From Clonostachys chloroleuca (taxonomy: Eukaryota > Ascomycota > Sordariomycetes > Hypocreales > Bionectriaceae), in assembly GCA_037952775.1 (NCBI GenBank), contig JBANAY010000004.1:3038001-3102000 (forward strand): 64,000 nucleotides of DNA, read 5' to 3'. This document shows positions 33,616 through 47,078 of this stretch, one piece after another. The notes beneath the pieces are model-generated. The model ran no database searches, was not told the origin of the DNA, and was given only the letters and a program-made list of their open reading frames with translations. How positions within the stretch are numbered: position 1 is the stretch's first letter; every line of letters starts with the position of its first letter. The translations under genes were made by a program, and so were the position numbers.

Positions 33616-36600
33616 TTATCCCTCCTTGTGACCATCATTCAACAGCAATTCCAAGACAATTTGCCTGCCTGGAATCTCGGGATGGGCCATAGCAATCTTC
33701 ACTGTACCCTTGGAGACATCATCAACATTGGGCAAAGCTCCGTTACGTCCCTGGGTCTGCTGTGCCTGTGTGGCATTTGTGCCCGTGGGGCCACGGATGC
33801 CATAATCAAGGACACGAACATCCCGTCCAGCAATTATTTGCCGCAGGCGTCCATTCTCCGCATTGCGGACCTCAACGTAATCGTCATTGAAGAGTATCAA
33901 GTACTGGCCGTACATGGTGGCACCTTTGGCCTTCTTCTGGCGGCCACTGTACTCCATAATCAGCGTCCTGCTGACTTCACCATGCTTGTCGACGTAGACA
34001 GCGCAGTCCTCGTAGGTGAGAATGAACTCGTTCTCATTGAGCCTGAACATACCCATGGGCTTCTGACCCTGGATGCGGTTAGCAATGTTTGCGATCGCTG
34101 GGGCCTTCAGATCGGGGATGGACATCGGCTGCTTTTTATCCAGCGTGAGCATCTCAATTCCCTTCGAGGTTGAAACAGCGACATAGGTCTGAAATAGACT
34201 CAGAGAGTAACACTCAGTTGGGAAGAAGAACTCGTCGAAGTCACGGAAGCTTTCCGTGCTGCCGCTGGTGGTCTTGGACCGTCCGAACAGACGTCGCTTC
34301 TCGTTGGCCTTGTGGAATATGGGCTCCACTACTTTGAAGGTTGTGTGAAGACCTTCCTTACGCTTGTAGAAGACAAGCATGCGATCTTTCATCCGAGCTG
34401 TCGCAAAGTATGTGACATCCTTTGCCAAGCGCTGAGGAGCACGGCGGCTGTTGTCGTTCACCGGAGCAGCGAAATCGGACACCGGAGCCACCACATCCAG
34501 TGGGTATGAGATCAGAGACCTGTCTGCAATGACCAGACAGACAGAGAATTCTTCAAGAACCGCTATTTGGCTGACTCTGGAGACCTGGATAGTCTGAGAA
34601 TAACAAGTTAGCAAGAAGAGAGGCATAAATCGTCACCAGGATGCAGCACTTACCCTAGTCCATCCACGAGGGTTTGATGGTGTCGAGATAAAGACACCAT
34701 AGTCGGTTCCGATTGCGATCACCGACTTCCCGAATGCTGAAAAGCCAGTGGCGCAGTTGACTTGTGCACGGCAGACAGGTGCGATGCCTTGAGCAGAACC
34801 AAGCACACCCTCTAGATCCTCAATTGCTTTGTCAAGGGGTGTCCCCTTTACATTCACGGCAGTCGTTTTTGCGAATGTTGATGTACTCTCGTAATGGAAC
34901 GCGGCATCAGCAAGGACTCGGAGATGGAATGGTTCTGCATTTTGTGAGAATAGAGCCTTGGCGTAGTTGGTTTTCGCTTCAATAATCTTGTTACACCACT
35001 CCATCCGGTCGCGGGCAGATGACGCATATAGAGTGTAGATCTCGTGACCCAGATGCTTGACTCTGAAAGGATAAAGGATTTTGCCTTCGCCATCACCCGA
35101 TCCGTTTGAGGCTAGGGTTCCGCCAGTGGGCGTGTGTTCAAGTACGGGACGTCCGGTGCCGTTGGCTGCCGGCTGGGCAGCAGCAGCACGTGTCAGAGGA
35201 GAGATACCCTTTTGGCGTTGGACAGGCTCGTCGTTCATGCTCTCGAGGAAGAGGAGGCGCATATGGATAGGCTGCGTGCGTCAGCATGGTTCGGCATCGT
35301 CCACTAGAAACAGTACATACCTCTTTTGATACATCGTATTTTTTCTCCTTGCCATCTCGTGAGTAGACAGCCTTGGCCAAGATCATGAAGTGGTCAAAGA
35401 GCAAAGCCTGAGTATCAACCCATTTTAGAGCCCTGGATCCTAGCCTTGTTAATTCACCCTGCATGAGGAGCTGTCGTCCCATGTGATCAAGGTTCAGGAT
35501 CGAGTGCAGACCCGGGCGCAGAACAAGGATACGACCTAGTTCAATCATCTCGACTCTCTTGTTCGTCTCCTCTACCTTCGCGTCACACTCCAAAGTGACG
35601 GCCTTGATCTCCTGAATGGCCTTTTGAAGGTTGGTCTTCTCCTCGCTCTCTACAAGCATCTTGCCATCGGTACTCTCCAGTAAGAGGATGTAACGCTGCA
35701 ATCGCTGCAGAGGGGTAATCAAGAAATGCGTCCAGTCCTGTTTCAGCGAAGACTTGTGCTTTTGCTTTTCTTCCAGGAAGCGTTTGAAGAGAACATTCCT
35801 ATCAGCCTCCTTACGCACCATGTACTGGGCATGGGGGTATGCAGTAGCATATGCAATATATTCCGATTTGGCCTTGCGAATCCACTCTCTGAACAAGTCA
35901 CTGAAACCCACAATCCAAGGACCCTGCTCCTGTTGGCGATACTTGAGCTGGGAGAGAAGGTGGTCTTTATTGATGCGCACAACCGTATCAAGCTTACCGA
36001 AAACCGCGCTCAGGAACTTATCCTGGCGTTCTGGATGCAGAATGGGTGGCTTTCGAGCACGCAGGTCGTCTCGATACAGGGTCCGGAAAAGATCGAGCTG
36101 TTTGATGTAATTCTCTTCTCCAGTGACAATTTCGTGAAGAATGTTTTGACGATCGACCTCCTTCTTGGGCTTCGACTCCCAGTCCTCCTTCTTCAGGCCA
36201 TAAAACACGTGCCATTCATCGGTAGGCTTGGTGCTCTCAGCACCGAGTTCATCAAGATCCACCTTTTTGAGAGTTCGACTGCAGTGGTAGGAATAGCATC
36301 GTCCGGTGATCTCGTAGTCGTGCAACTTCGGAGCATAACATCCTGTTCCGCTCATCTGCCAAAGGACACCCGAGATGTGGCCAGGGCCGAATTTGACCCA
36401 TTCTTCTTCAGGGACCAGGACTTCGGACTTGAGCATATCGGCAACGACACGGCCACTCAATGCCTCGGCATCAGCAATATGCATCGTCACTACCTTGTTA
36501 GTGAAGAGTGCTACCAACCCCTCCTCGATTATCTTTATTTTCAGGTCCACCTCTCCGTCAGCAAGTTCCCGGATCCAAGCTTCAATGCCGCTGAGGGCCC

Positions 36601-38824
36601 ATGGCTCATAGCACCTGCGGAAATCCCCAGGGCTCAGTTTCCCAGGAATAAAACGCCTCTTACGTCCGCTGGGTAAAGTGATCGTATCAAAAGCGCCTGC
36701 ATCGGTAGATTCGTATTCCGGAAGAGGCCCACTCTGTTGGATGGAAAGGCCTTGCTGTTGACGGAACTTTCGCCTTTCCTCTGTCGCATCGGTTCGAGAT
36801 CGAGTGGGTGGGACCACCTGTGGGTTTGTAGCATGACCCGACAAGGATATCGAGCGTTCGGGAGGAGGCACATTGTATGTTGCACCAGCGGAGTAATACT
36901 GATCGGGGGTTGAAGGCTGATAAAACCCGGCATGCCCTGTACTGTTGGAATGTCCATGTTGCGCGTACTGCGGCTGCTGAGGAAACTGTTGCTGCTGAGT
37001 GAACTGCTGCTGGGCGAACTGCGGCTGCGTTTGCTGAGTCCTAGGATTGGTGTTGACAGAAACCATGGAGCTGCTATTCGACACGGGCGTGGGAGGAACA
37101 GCCGGAAGTGGGCGGTTTGTAAGGCCAGGGTGATAGAAAAGATCTTGGTAGTCGTCCTTTGGAGGAGATTCGGTGCCACCACTATGCTGGGAGTGGATTG
37201 ATACTGGTTCGTCCCCTTCATCAAAGCTTAAGCGCTGGGCCTTGGGGGGCTGTAAGCCTCCCGTATCACCGCCGTCTAATGGTGTCACAGACTTGTAACT
37301 TGATGAGCGTTCAATGGCTGTGGTTGATGTACCATTGTTGTACAACCCGGGCGAGGGTAATGGCCGAGCTGTCTCCTGAGACGCCTCAATTGGTGGGGAG
37401 CCAACATCGTCTCCATACGAGAAGCCGCCGGGCTCAAAGCTGCCACCGAAGAAACTCAAGTCAACCACCGCGCCTAGTGCACCATCTGAACCGTGCGATG
37501 TCTCCTCGGGGAGAGTTGGGGGCATAGGGCTTGAAGACGATCGTGATGAGGCACGGGCGATTTCATTTTGCCTCAAGGATTGAGCCCCGGGGGAACTGTC
37601 GTTATCGTCGTCTAGGAGGAACGAGCCCATGCCAGGAGGGGGCCCTGGCGGCGGAGCCACTGCTGGAGGTGCGCTGCTGTAGGAACCGTCAGGCTGCTGG
37701 CTGTTGGTTCTCGCTCGTTGCCTGGAGTCAATCGCACCAAGCTCGGCCTCGATATCCTGCATCAAGAGTGCTTGGTCTTGATCGTAGTTGTCTTCCGAGA
37801 TTTGCCAGTCATTACGGGTACTCTCTACAGGCCGGCTAGGCAACGGTGCATTTGTGGGGTGCCTCTGGAGGCTCGTGCTGGACTGCGAGTACGTATAGGT
37901 AGTATTGGTCGATGCAGCTTGGGAGTTCGATCTTGAGCCGCTGAAATAGGACTGTTGATCGTTGGAGAAGGTCGAGTCGCTCGTGGTCTGTGGGGTCGTA
38001 GGATACGGAGCCGAGGAATAGTTTACACCGTTTGAGATTTGTGGAACGTAGGGAGCGTTGGCATATTGAGATGGATCATACGTTGCAGGAGACGGTTGAG
38101 TACCGAAGCCACTAGCTTGAGCAGGGCTGGGTGTGTTGGATTGGTAAGTGGAGTGAAACGAGGCGGCAGTATGGTTTGGCTGTGGTGGAAAAGTGGCAGT
38201 GTAGGTCGCACCGGGAGATGCCCCATGGCTCAAAGCCGGAGAGCCGTACGCGGACACATTGTGGTGATAGCCCTGTTCAGTGCCATAACCTTGATATGCA
38301 TGTTGCCGTTGCGGCGAAGCTGTGTTGGCATATGCGGCAGGATTGTAGGTTTGAGGGGCAAAGTTGGTCGGTGGGGTTTGAGCCGGAGCGGTCGAATAGT
38401 GTGGCGAGGCGTCCTGGCGATATGAGACAGAGTGCCTTTGCGGCGCGTACATTGTCGTCGATGTTTGGTTGAAGGCCTGCGGGTTATAAGAGTGTTGAGG
38501 CGTTGGCGGGGCATCTTGATACTGATGCTGGTAGCCGGACATGGCAGGGCTCGAGTGCTGGTAGGCGGATGCCCGCTGAGCAGCCGCGGCCGCTTGGTTC
38601 GACAAGAACATCTCGTCCTCGCCCGAGTTGTTGCTTGCGAAGCTGGTAGCGTGAGGTCGCTGAGCATAGTTGTGGCCGCCGTAGTAGGCACCGTCATCCC
38701 CGCTATTGAAGCTGGAACGTCTGCCAAGATCATTCTGCTGAGGCTGCTGCGCCTGACCTGAAACGGGATATTGCACTGGCGGCACATGGCCATACTGATG
38801 CTGGCGGTCGCCTCGGAACGACAT
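33616..38824 (-). CDS. ROM2: Rho1 guanine nucleotide exchange factor (Rom2 type: DEP-like, DH, PH, CNH)
   Basis: This protein activates Rho1 at the plasma membrane and links wall stress to beta-glucan synthesis and the cell-integrity MAPK route. Exons on the minus strand are 38824-35321, 35271-34654 and 34593-33616 (introns 49 and 60 nt), giving 1,699 residues. The first 800 residues are disordered, rich in Q, P, S, Y and T. Then come a DEP-like module (SGIEAWIRELADGEVDLKIK onward), the RhoGEF/DH domain (DRQNILHEIVTGEENYIKQL, HFLITPLQRLQRYILLLEST) and a PH domain (LHSILNLDHMGRQLLMQGEL). A C-terminal CNH (citron) domain starts in exon 2 and covers exon 3. MSFRGDRQ is the chosen start; an upstream in-frame extension to 38986 is low-complexity and unlikely. 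The N-terminal tail is long for the family. Confidence 0.94.
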
Positions 38825-41800
38825 GGCGACGGCTGGCGGGTTGCGCAAAAGGACAGCTGCTCGAGAGGATTGCGCTGGAGGCCTGGCGGCGGGGGAGGGA
38901 CCCGGTGTTAGGGTTTCAAGGTGACGAAAGTCGAAAGTTTGCAACTCGGCCGGGCGCCAACCATCTAAGGCGGCGAGCGGGTTCACAAGGATGCCAAAAT
39001 GGCTGTCATCCGCCGTGTCGAGGGCAAGATGCTGGTGCCCAAACGCATGCGATCGGGGAAGGGTGGTTCGGAGTCGAGATTCGTAGGACTTTTGGGGGTG
39101 CGGCAGTGGCTGGTTCGCTCAGTCAATTCGAAAGGCCAGTCGAAAGGCGTCGGCAGCCGATGTGAGGTGTTCTACGCTGGACGGAACGGTCGCCGCTGGG
39201 GAAGAGGAACGGGAAGCGGCAGAGAACCAAGGCGGATGGGCGTGAATCGTGAGCCAGATGGAACGAGTGAAGAGCCGTCGAGCTGAGAGGCCGTCAGGTG
39301 AGGCTTGTCAGACCGACTGTGGTCAATCAGGTGGTGGTTGGAAGAGCTCGAGTGCTGGTGAGGTGCGAAAGAAAGGTGGGGGGAATGAGGTGCAATAGGC
39401 TGTGGCTGGCTCAATCGGTACCGTGAGTACTGGTACCAGACCCTACCTGCCTGGCTGAGATACCTGGTAGGTACTTGCAAACAGGCAGGTCGAAGATGCC
39501 GCTCCACAGGTTCTTCGAAAACCCCTAATTACTCCACGATAGGCCGCTCGAGTCGTCTGCTGGTCACACCTGGAATTTGCTTCCCACGTCCTGGACTCGA
39601 CTTGGTCAGTCGGTTTTGCCCGGTTCTCGACAGCCACACGGAGGCTCAGCTCAAGTCCTACCTGCTCACTAGCAGCGATCAGGACGCCGTTTGGGGCACA
39701 TCAATCCGCCTAATCGCGGTGGTGGCACGGGTGGGCGGTGTACCGTAGCAGGTCTGGTCTTGCGGGTGGTCGTGTGTGGCGGTGGGGTCTAGAGGCAATT
39801 GGGCACCCTCCAGAATCTGGGTAATCACACCAAGTACAGCGAGGTACCGGCTTATGCACTTGCAAGGCTAATAAGGCTGCTGGAGTCGGGGCACTGGGCT
39901 GGTATTTTAAGCAACCAGCAGTCGATGAGGTGCAGTTCGCAAACTTTCGGCAGTGAACAACCGCTGCTATTTTTTACTAGTGATGCTTTCAACCCTCCCG
40001 ACAGCTAGAGAAAGGATTTCTCACTTATGATGCCATGCACCTAAGGGGGAAGCCTGGTAAGATGATAAGCTACCCACTGAAACGGCCAACTGCAAAGACG
40101 GCCGACCGAGCAGGGGACACACAATTTCGGATGAAAGTGTCGACAGAGCAGCAGCCGTAATTACCTCTCAGCTGTTAATCGCTGCTGCAGTACTTGGCAA
40201 TGGATCAAGGGACCAAAGGACCAGGCTTTCGGGCACAGTTCGCGCTCCCTGGACCCTAAAAGAATTACACGTAACGAGGCATAGATACTACCATGTCTTA
40301 TTAATAGCACAGCACCCGTGGGCATTGGAGAAATCGGAGACCAGCCATCTCGTCCACCGCAAAACCCTGGGGAAGCCAGTCCGGGATTGTCGGAGATAAA
40401 GTACTCCGTACCCTACCGACACAGAAAAATGATGCCTACCTACTGTACAAGTCGCTATTCGCATTCGAAATCTGTCCGGCAAGATGGGGGGTTCAAACCC
40501 GATTAGGGAAATGCCCAGAATGCAATCCACTGTGGCCTGAGTTGTTTGGTCAAAGACTCCAGCGCCCAGCCATGTGCAATGGCACACTTGCTTGCATTCC
40601 CACATGTCGGGTGCCACTCTAGACAACTTGGGGCGCTGACAGTAACCTTAGTGCCTGGATCTTAGAGCCTATATCGTCGATCTTGGTACTCAGATATTGG
40701 AAACAGGTCTCCTTGTCCTCAAAGCACTTCTTGTAGACCAGATCTAGGGGGCAATCCAGCCTGGACAGCTCGAGACTCGGCTCGACCACCCGCGCGCGAT
40801 ATCCGGTGCCAGACACGAAAGCGAACCACCTCAGCCGGCCGCTGGCTGGCCCATGCGCGGCCAATCGCAGATTCATCTTCGGTGGTTTGGTGTGTGGTGT
40901 GTGCGAGTTGCATGTATGATGTGTCGTCGTATTAATTTGCTCCCTCTACATAAGGTACCATCAAACATGGCCGTCTCTTGGCTCCCCGCTTTCTCGTCAT
41001 CTTATTCTCACGCGATCTGGGATAGCAAAGCTTGCTATGGTCAGTCTGAAGTATACTGTATACCAGCCTTTCCGTTATTAGAGATGAGACAAGTGCAGAA
41101 GATCACTATTTGCGATTATTCTCCTAGGCTGAAACGACAGGCCTCGGGCTGTCCTGGAGGGCTGAAGACGCGATTCCAGGTCTTGGCACTTCAGGTTGCG
41201 TACCACGTTTCTCCATTCAAAAACTGGCCCTCACACATGTCAGCAAAGGACCCGGCTAGTGCCTGTGAGAAGAGAACAACGGTGAGTGGCCCGTAAAATA
41301 TGCCCAGACATGGTAAGTCAATAAGGCCTGCATACATGTAGGGAGCCCAGCAAGTTCCAAAGGGCTGATCTTTTCGCTTTCAATCAATCGCAATAAATTC
41401 TGAACAAATTATAGATTACCAAATCAATTGAACATCAAAATCCAACGGCGGTGATGTATGTAGTGTGCATGCGTACGAACCAGACTGCATGATCTGCCTA
41501 ACCAGATAATGGAAATCTTCAACAAAGATGGATCACTTCTTTGTCCTCATTTGTTTCTTTTTCTTCCATTGTGCTTCCTTGATTCTATTTCAATCACGCA
41601 TACCTGCAGTACATCCCAGACAATAACCCAGTCTGCACAGTGTTTGTGCGGCAATGCTTCTCCGTCTGTCAACCAACAAGGTCTTTGGTCTTTGGATGAT
41701 GTGAGACACATCCAGCCAGACCAGTCAATACATCCGTGTTAAAAGATTGGCACTTGAGCGGAGAGACACAAACAGCTCATTAGGCACCCCGGCTCCTCAA

Positions 41801-44081
41801 CGAACCGGGTGAGATTAGCCTGGACATAGGGCTGGCCATGCCCTTTGAGCATGGGCGGGCTGAAGGATCCGGGCCGTCGTCCTCTTCCCAAAAACGCATT
41901 GATTCTATATTTTCTGACAACATCGTGGCGATTGAACCATTGCATTCATTGCTGATTTAGAATGTCTGTAAGCTTCTTCGTAATTGATCCGGCTTTAATC
42001 TCAGTCTCCGTCATCTCAATGAGCATGGATGATAGCCATCAAATCTTCAATGAGCATGATGCTCCGAGTCATCTACTACCAATTATTTAGCATACATGAT
42101 GAAGGAGACCGTAAGGCCGGTGGGGTAGGTAAGGTATTCCTGTCTTGACTCTCACTGACAGGCGTATGTAGGCACACATGGCGCTGATACGTCACAGGGT
42201 ATGGCTCATGCCGTTTTGAACCAGGCATCAGCAGTCATCACTGTGAATGACTTATCATTCTCCCCATTATTGTGTTCCCCAGTCATGATATCACCTTTTT
42301 CTCGTCCTTTGTGAATTTGCAAGTTTCCACCGTTGTAGGGCAAGGAGTGTTCCCTGCAAGCTACGACCCTAGACAAACGGCCTTCAAATCACCATAACCT
42401 ATACAAGCGAGCGAGATGGCATCTGTAGATTTGAGATGTGTCCGTATAGGGTTGACCGTTTATGGCGAGGTGGATACGGGATCTGCTTGCTTCGAATAAT
42501 ACTCAATTTGGGCTTGTCACTGTAATCAGCACAGCCAGGTCCAACGACTACAGTTACACAATAGCTCGACAGAATCTGTAAGACTGTGAGATATGTAGCC
42601 CCTACAACGGAACAACTACTACACGACATCGCTGCTCTTCAATAATGATACATGCACGGCATGTTCTTAAAAGATCAACTCTATCGCCCAATTTTAGGCT
42701 ATGAGATTCTCAAGAAAGTATAAGGTATATTTCCCCCGCCACCATTCCCATTGCTCACCCCTCGTATTCTTGAATCAGACGCCAGAGACGCATACGGCGG
42801 CCTTGAGCGGGCTCGTATACTCCGGAGGCGTTATTGAAACCGGGGTTCTGCGTCTCCCTAATCACCGCAGGAAGTCTGAACCTCTTGCAAGTATAAGGTA
42901 TAAGGCCAAGTGGGTGGCATTGAGATTGAGACACTCGAACATTATACTGCTTGTTGTCAAGTCTGTAAGCGGTCTCGTCAGAGTGTTACGGGCTTATAAT
43001 CTTACGTCGAGGCGAACCGGGCGTCTGTATCTACCTCAAGGTGTTGATTCGCGACGGGCAGGGTAGGTAGCCTACATACCCAATCCACAAGCCATCCGTA
43101 CCCCAAAGCCTCGTAAGCGGGTGTAACACCGCTGCCGCAGTGAATGTGGCGCAAGGCGTCCTGTGTCGTACTGCAGAGCCTCCGCGGTGTATAGAAGACT
43201 GGAAGAAATAGCCACACGACACTTGAAGAAGTCGACAAATACTACGTCACCCGCCCGCTATCCAGACCCTCGACTCGCCCAATCCAGCGGCCATGAGGAA
43301 CCTGAATGAAACATGCCCTCATGGTGTACAAGAATCATCACCCAGGAAGGCTCCAGAATGATTGGCCCTATCAACATGGAGCATCAAGTTTTCCGCCCCA
43401 AAGGGCAAACTATATCATTTTGGTCATGTAGTAGGGTTGCATCAACCAGCCCGGCGAGATCTGTAGGCGCATTTACCCTTACTTTGTCCCATCTCCCTTG
43501 CTTCCCACCCCCCGTAGTGACGTATTCCATGGACACCCGATGCAACGCACACACGCGCCGATGCTACAATGTGCGATTCGATAGTCGTGCGGTGCATGAC
43601 GCTGCTGCTCCCACCTGCATGGCGGCGGGTGTGTCAATCCCGCCTAGTGTGACCATTAGGCGAACTTTTAACCTTCGTACGGGGATGGGGTTAGGCTGGC
43701 AATAAGATGGTGTGATAAAAGAAGGTTATGTTGAATCTATGGTTTTGTCCCTTCTGACGCCGTAAGGTTGAATCTATGCACTTTTTCCTAGGTATATACA
43801 GTAATAGGACATGAAACAGGCTACATGTCTTGCTGAAACGAAAAGATATCTGTAAATAGATGACATGGTATGGGACTCTGATGCCCCTCATGTAGCGTTT
43901 GGCTCTCATCGTCTGGTGATAATGTGTTGATCGTGTTGCGACGATGGGTATAGAATCAAATCGTCGATTTCTTCGGGCTCGGATATGTATTTTTTTTATC
44001 TCTCTTATTTTTATTTTAAAAGAAAAGCTGCTGCATAGCTTACATGATTAAGACACTTTTCAACATCGACTGGCAAGGTAT
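38825..44081. other. 5.3-kb gene-poor region
   Basis: The right-most 600 bp of the GEF leader (38825-39450) is G-rich on +. Beyond it I find no gene with confident homology, domain or intron pattern. Candidate short frames include 40619-40876 (-, 85 codons, ending DIGSKIQALRLLSAPQVV), which I cannot support as a gene. There is an imperfect duplication (tcaatgagcatg) near 42017 and 42050. A B-box-like ggttcaaaccc at 40490-40500 has no matching tRNA fold. The region could hold long regulatory or noncoding transcription units. Confidence 0.5.
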
Positions 44082-46396
44082 TCAGTCCCCCAAGAAGTTA
44101 GCACCACTCAACCAACCCTCACTAGGGCCGCCATAGAAACCACCCTGAAGGAAAGCATTTATCTCCATTTCCAAGAGCTCGTTTGGAAGTGAGTTAGTCG
44201 GGGCCTTGCCAAGCTTGGACAGCTGATTATCCGGGGGAAGCGCGTTGAACAGTTCACCCAGCATCCCATCAGGCTTTTGGACCGATGTCTGATATCCAGC
44301 TCCCGGCCCTTGCTGCTGAAACTGATCCGGGGCAAATGTTTGTAACATGGGCGGCACAGGCGTCCTGTTCACATCACTATTCATAGATCCAGGAGTCGTG
44401 TTGAATGGGTGCTGCTGAGGTGTCTCGACATCTGTGCAAGGGCTCATATTCTGCACAGGAGTGGCGATGTGTTGGAGCCCCTTTTGCCACTTCGAGCTCG
44501 TTGGCCAGGCGGCATGAAGCTCGGTGAGCACTTCTAAACTCCTTTCGGCCATCCTCTCTGCTAGGCCGTTCGCTGCGATCCTTGGGCAGAGGGCGGGATA
44601 TCGCATCAGGTGGGAGCTGAGAGAGCCACACATGTACACGCAGAAAACGAGGATCTGGGGGAACCCTTCGTCGGGGGAGCGCATTTTGAAGTAGGCGTCT
44701 ATCTGTTCGTGGAGTTCCCATACATCCTTGAAGAGTATTTCCGAGATGCCTTTCCAGAACCCTGGAGGTGAACCCCCGTATGTTGGCTCGATGTAGGGCT
44801 GTCCCCCCTCGGAAAATGGACTTGAGCCTAGACGCGGTCTTCTGCCGTCATTTGCATTGCCCATTGTCGGTGACTCAGGCTCCAAACGTTGGCTACCATT
44901 ACTTGGACTGAGCTCAGCTAGCATATCCTCGAGGTAAATACGACGAATGACGATGTTGGAGAGACGGAGGACCATGGTAACAGATAGATATGCCAAATGT
45001 AGAGACTCTCCCTTCCAGCCCCTCAAGTTCGCCATAGAAAAGGTATGCCTGACGGGCAGAGTAACCTCCCAGTTGTACAATTCGAGGGTTAATTTCTGGA
45101 GCTCGCTCTGGTTATCCCATGGCGGGACTCTGCACATGACTTGATCCGACCGACGTGCCCTCCTCGCCACACTGCCCCAGAGACCGTGAACCTGTATCAG
45201 GGTTGCGAACAGGCATCTTGATGGAGAATAGACAAGATTTGGATCTATCAGAGCAGGAGGTGTACCTGACAGGGCAGATCGTTCAACGGGTATAGTCCCA
45301 AAAGCAAAGTCTACTTCGTTACACGGAAGCAGCGTGGTGATGGTCTCAAGTGGTAACGGAGCTGGAGTGTTATACCCAGAATGGAGGTTTTCCTGGCTTT
45401 GTATCATCCAGAAGACGCGCCGAGCACTCTCAGAGCGGATCACCTGATTCGTCGAGCTATTCTGGTCCACGTAATATGTCTCCTCGCGGTGAAGTTTCAG
45501 AATGGAAGCCATCCTCACAGCGATCCCCATATCCATGCTGGACCTCTCATGGCTCCCATTTCCCCACTGAGATATAGCTAGCAGAAAAAAAGCTTGGATG
45601 CGTGCGAGAGATGGCTGGTACATCTCCGAGGGAACCATAGCCTTGGCAGCTTCCAAAAAGTGATCCGTGGCGTTTTTAGGATTTCCATATCTCTGGACCA
45701 AGGAAGGTGTGAAGCGTGCAGATATGGACAGGATACATGCCAAAAGGAATGGACTCGCCGAGTTTGGGTCTTGTTTAAGGCTTTCTAGGAAGATGGTCTT
45801 TGGGATGAAGCCCAGCTGGAAGTAAGATGTGACAAAGACATTGCACCCCTCCAGGACCTCCCCAGGTGGCGGCAAGACATCGTCACGGTCCATCCCGGGT
45901 GTTGGGAGACCCAAGGAGACATCAATCGAGGGGGCCACTGGGGTCCTTTGCCGCTCCCGTTTCACTTGCATGTGCGCGGCTGGAGCTATCGGCCACGTGA
46001 AGTTGGATGTCCCAGTTCCGCCAGCAGCCCCTTGAACTGGACCTGAATTTCTTGGGGACGAAGCGGCTGGGCCTGGTCGTCTGCGAAAGGCCCGGTCCAC
46101 ATCCTTGTCCCCGCGCAAGGGGAACGAGCACTCATGAGATAGCCCGGCGTCTCGACATGCCTCGCAAGGGGGTTATTCGTCTCGTGAACACATTTGGAGC
46201 GAAGGCGCCTGCACCGCTTACAAGCGACTGTGCTTCTACGCTTGACGACTTGAGAGGGCGTCTCCGATGGGGGCCTTAATGACGTCCTTGACGGTGGTGT
46301 GGACTGTGTTGGGACCGGAAGTGGACCTGGGGTGGCATATTGAAATTCGCTGAGTTGGCTCTGAGGCGCCTGATGATATGGATAATTCGGATTCAT
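44082..46396 (-). CDS. Zn2Cys6 fungal transcription factor (with one frame break)
   Basis: A putative pathway regulator of about 771 residues. The start is MNPNYPYHQAPQSQLSEF. After a Pro-rich stretch, the zinc cluster begins ACKRCRRLRSKC (first three Cys), then breaks at a run of five Gs on + (46168-46172). In the shifted frame the other three Cys follow (PCEAC, GLSHEC), so a sixth C/G would restore the CX2CX6CX8CX2CX8C motif. A Ser/Pro linker leads to the fungal-specific domain (ITSYFQLGF-like segment, LGFIPKTIFL, ACILSISARFTPSLVQRYG, MGIAVRMASILKLHREETYY, ARRVFWMIQSQENL). A Gln-rich tail ends near LNDLFNAL-type repeats. No intron is needed elsewhere. The gene lies 682 bp from the dioxygenase gene on the same strand. 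Confidence 0.85.
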
Positions 46397-47078
46397 TGGT
46401 GGCCAAGTGCTATTGAGAAGCCCGCGGCTAGATTGCGATGTTCATAAAGATGGAATTATGAATCCCTCGTACCGATATCTCAGCAGAAACGGTTTAAACA
46501 CCGCGACCAGAGTCATCCAGGAAGAGAAGGGTGGATGGGAGAGGAGTAGGGCTAAAGCTTGACTTCCCTACAAAGAGCATGTTTTGAAATGCTCACGGAC
46601 GGCAGGCTTTACCGACCGCCAGCCACTATCTTCTCAATTGGAATAGCAACTCGCATACAGAGGGGGAAGCTTACTTGTCTCCATGCAGCTTGAGGGATGT
46701 CTGTTGTTGTTGCTTTATAAGCTGCGGCTGGTTCGGTGATCACCTAGCCGTGAGGCACCTACGCGGTGACGCCTGTCAGAGAAAGTTTCGCCATCAAAAC
46801 TCAAAGATCCGATACGCACCACCCAGCCAAAATCGGATGATTAACTCTGCGTCTGGAATGGAATGGAGGATAGCGCAATGGCCACAGCCACTAGTAAAAT
46901 AAAGAAGCCTCGTACCGAATAGGTAGTCTAACCTAGAGCGAAAAAAAATTGCCGAAAGCAGTGCTCTCAAGCGATTGAGTCTGCATCACGTCTTCGTGGC
47001 CCACTCGGGATAAAGCGAGAAAGAAAGGGGAGGATTCTGAATGGAAAATGACTGTGACTGAAGGCAACCGTGGATCTG
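46397..47078. other. Intergenic region between regulator and dioxygenase
   Basis: A 682-bp stretch with the regulator promoter and the dioxygenase 3' UTR. No gene was recognised. Confidence 0.5.

Noticed and set aside
39452..39489. Short inverted repeat (acctgcct and aggcaggt)
   Set aside because: Only eight bases per arm. Chance level for a 64-kb window and no follow-on T run for a terminator.
40490..40500. tRNA B-box-like ggttcaaaccc
   Set aside because: No matching A box, acceptor stem or anticodon arm can be drawn around it.
40619..40876. 85-codon minus-strand frame in the gene-poor region
   Set aside because: The last 45 residues look protein-like, but there is no start context, intron partner or known family. 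Not supported as a gene.
43313..43705. 130-codon + strand frame
   Set aside because: Irregular composition with many Cys, Pro and Arg and no motif. Consistent with chance in intergenic DNA.
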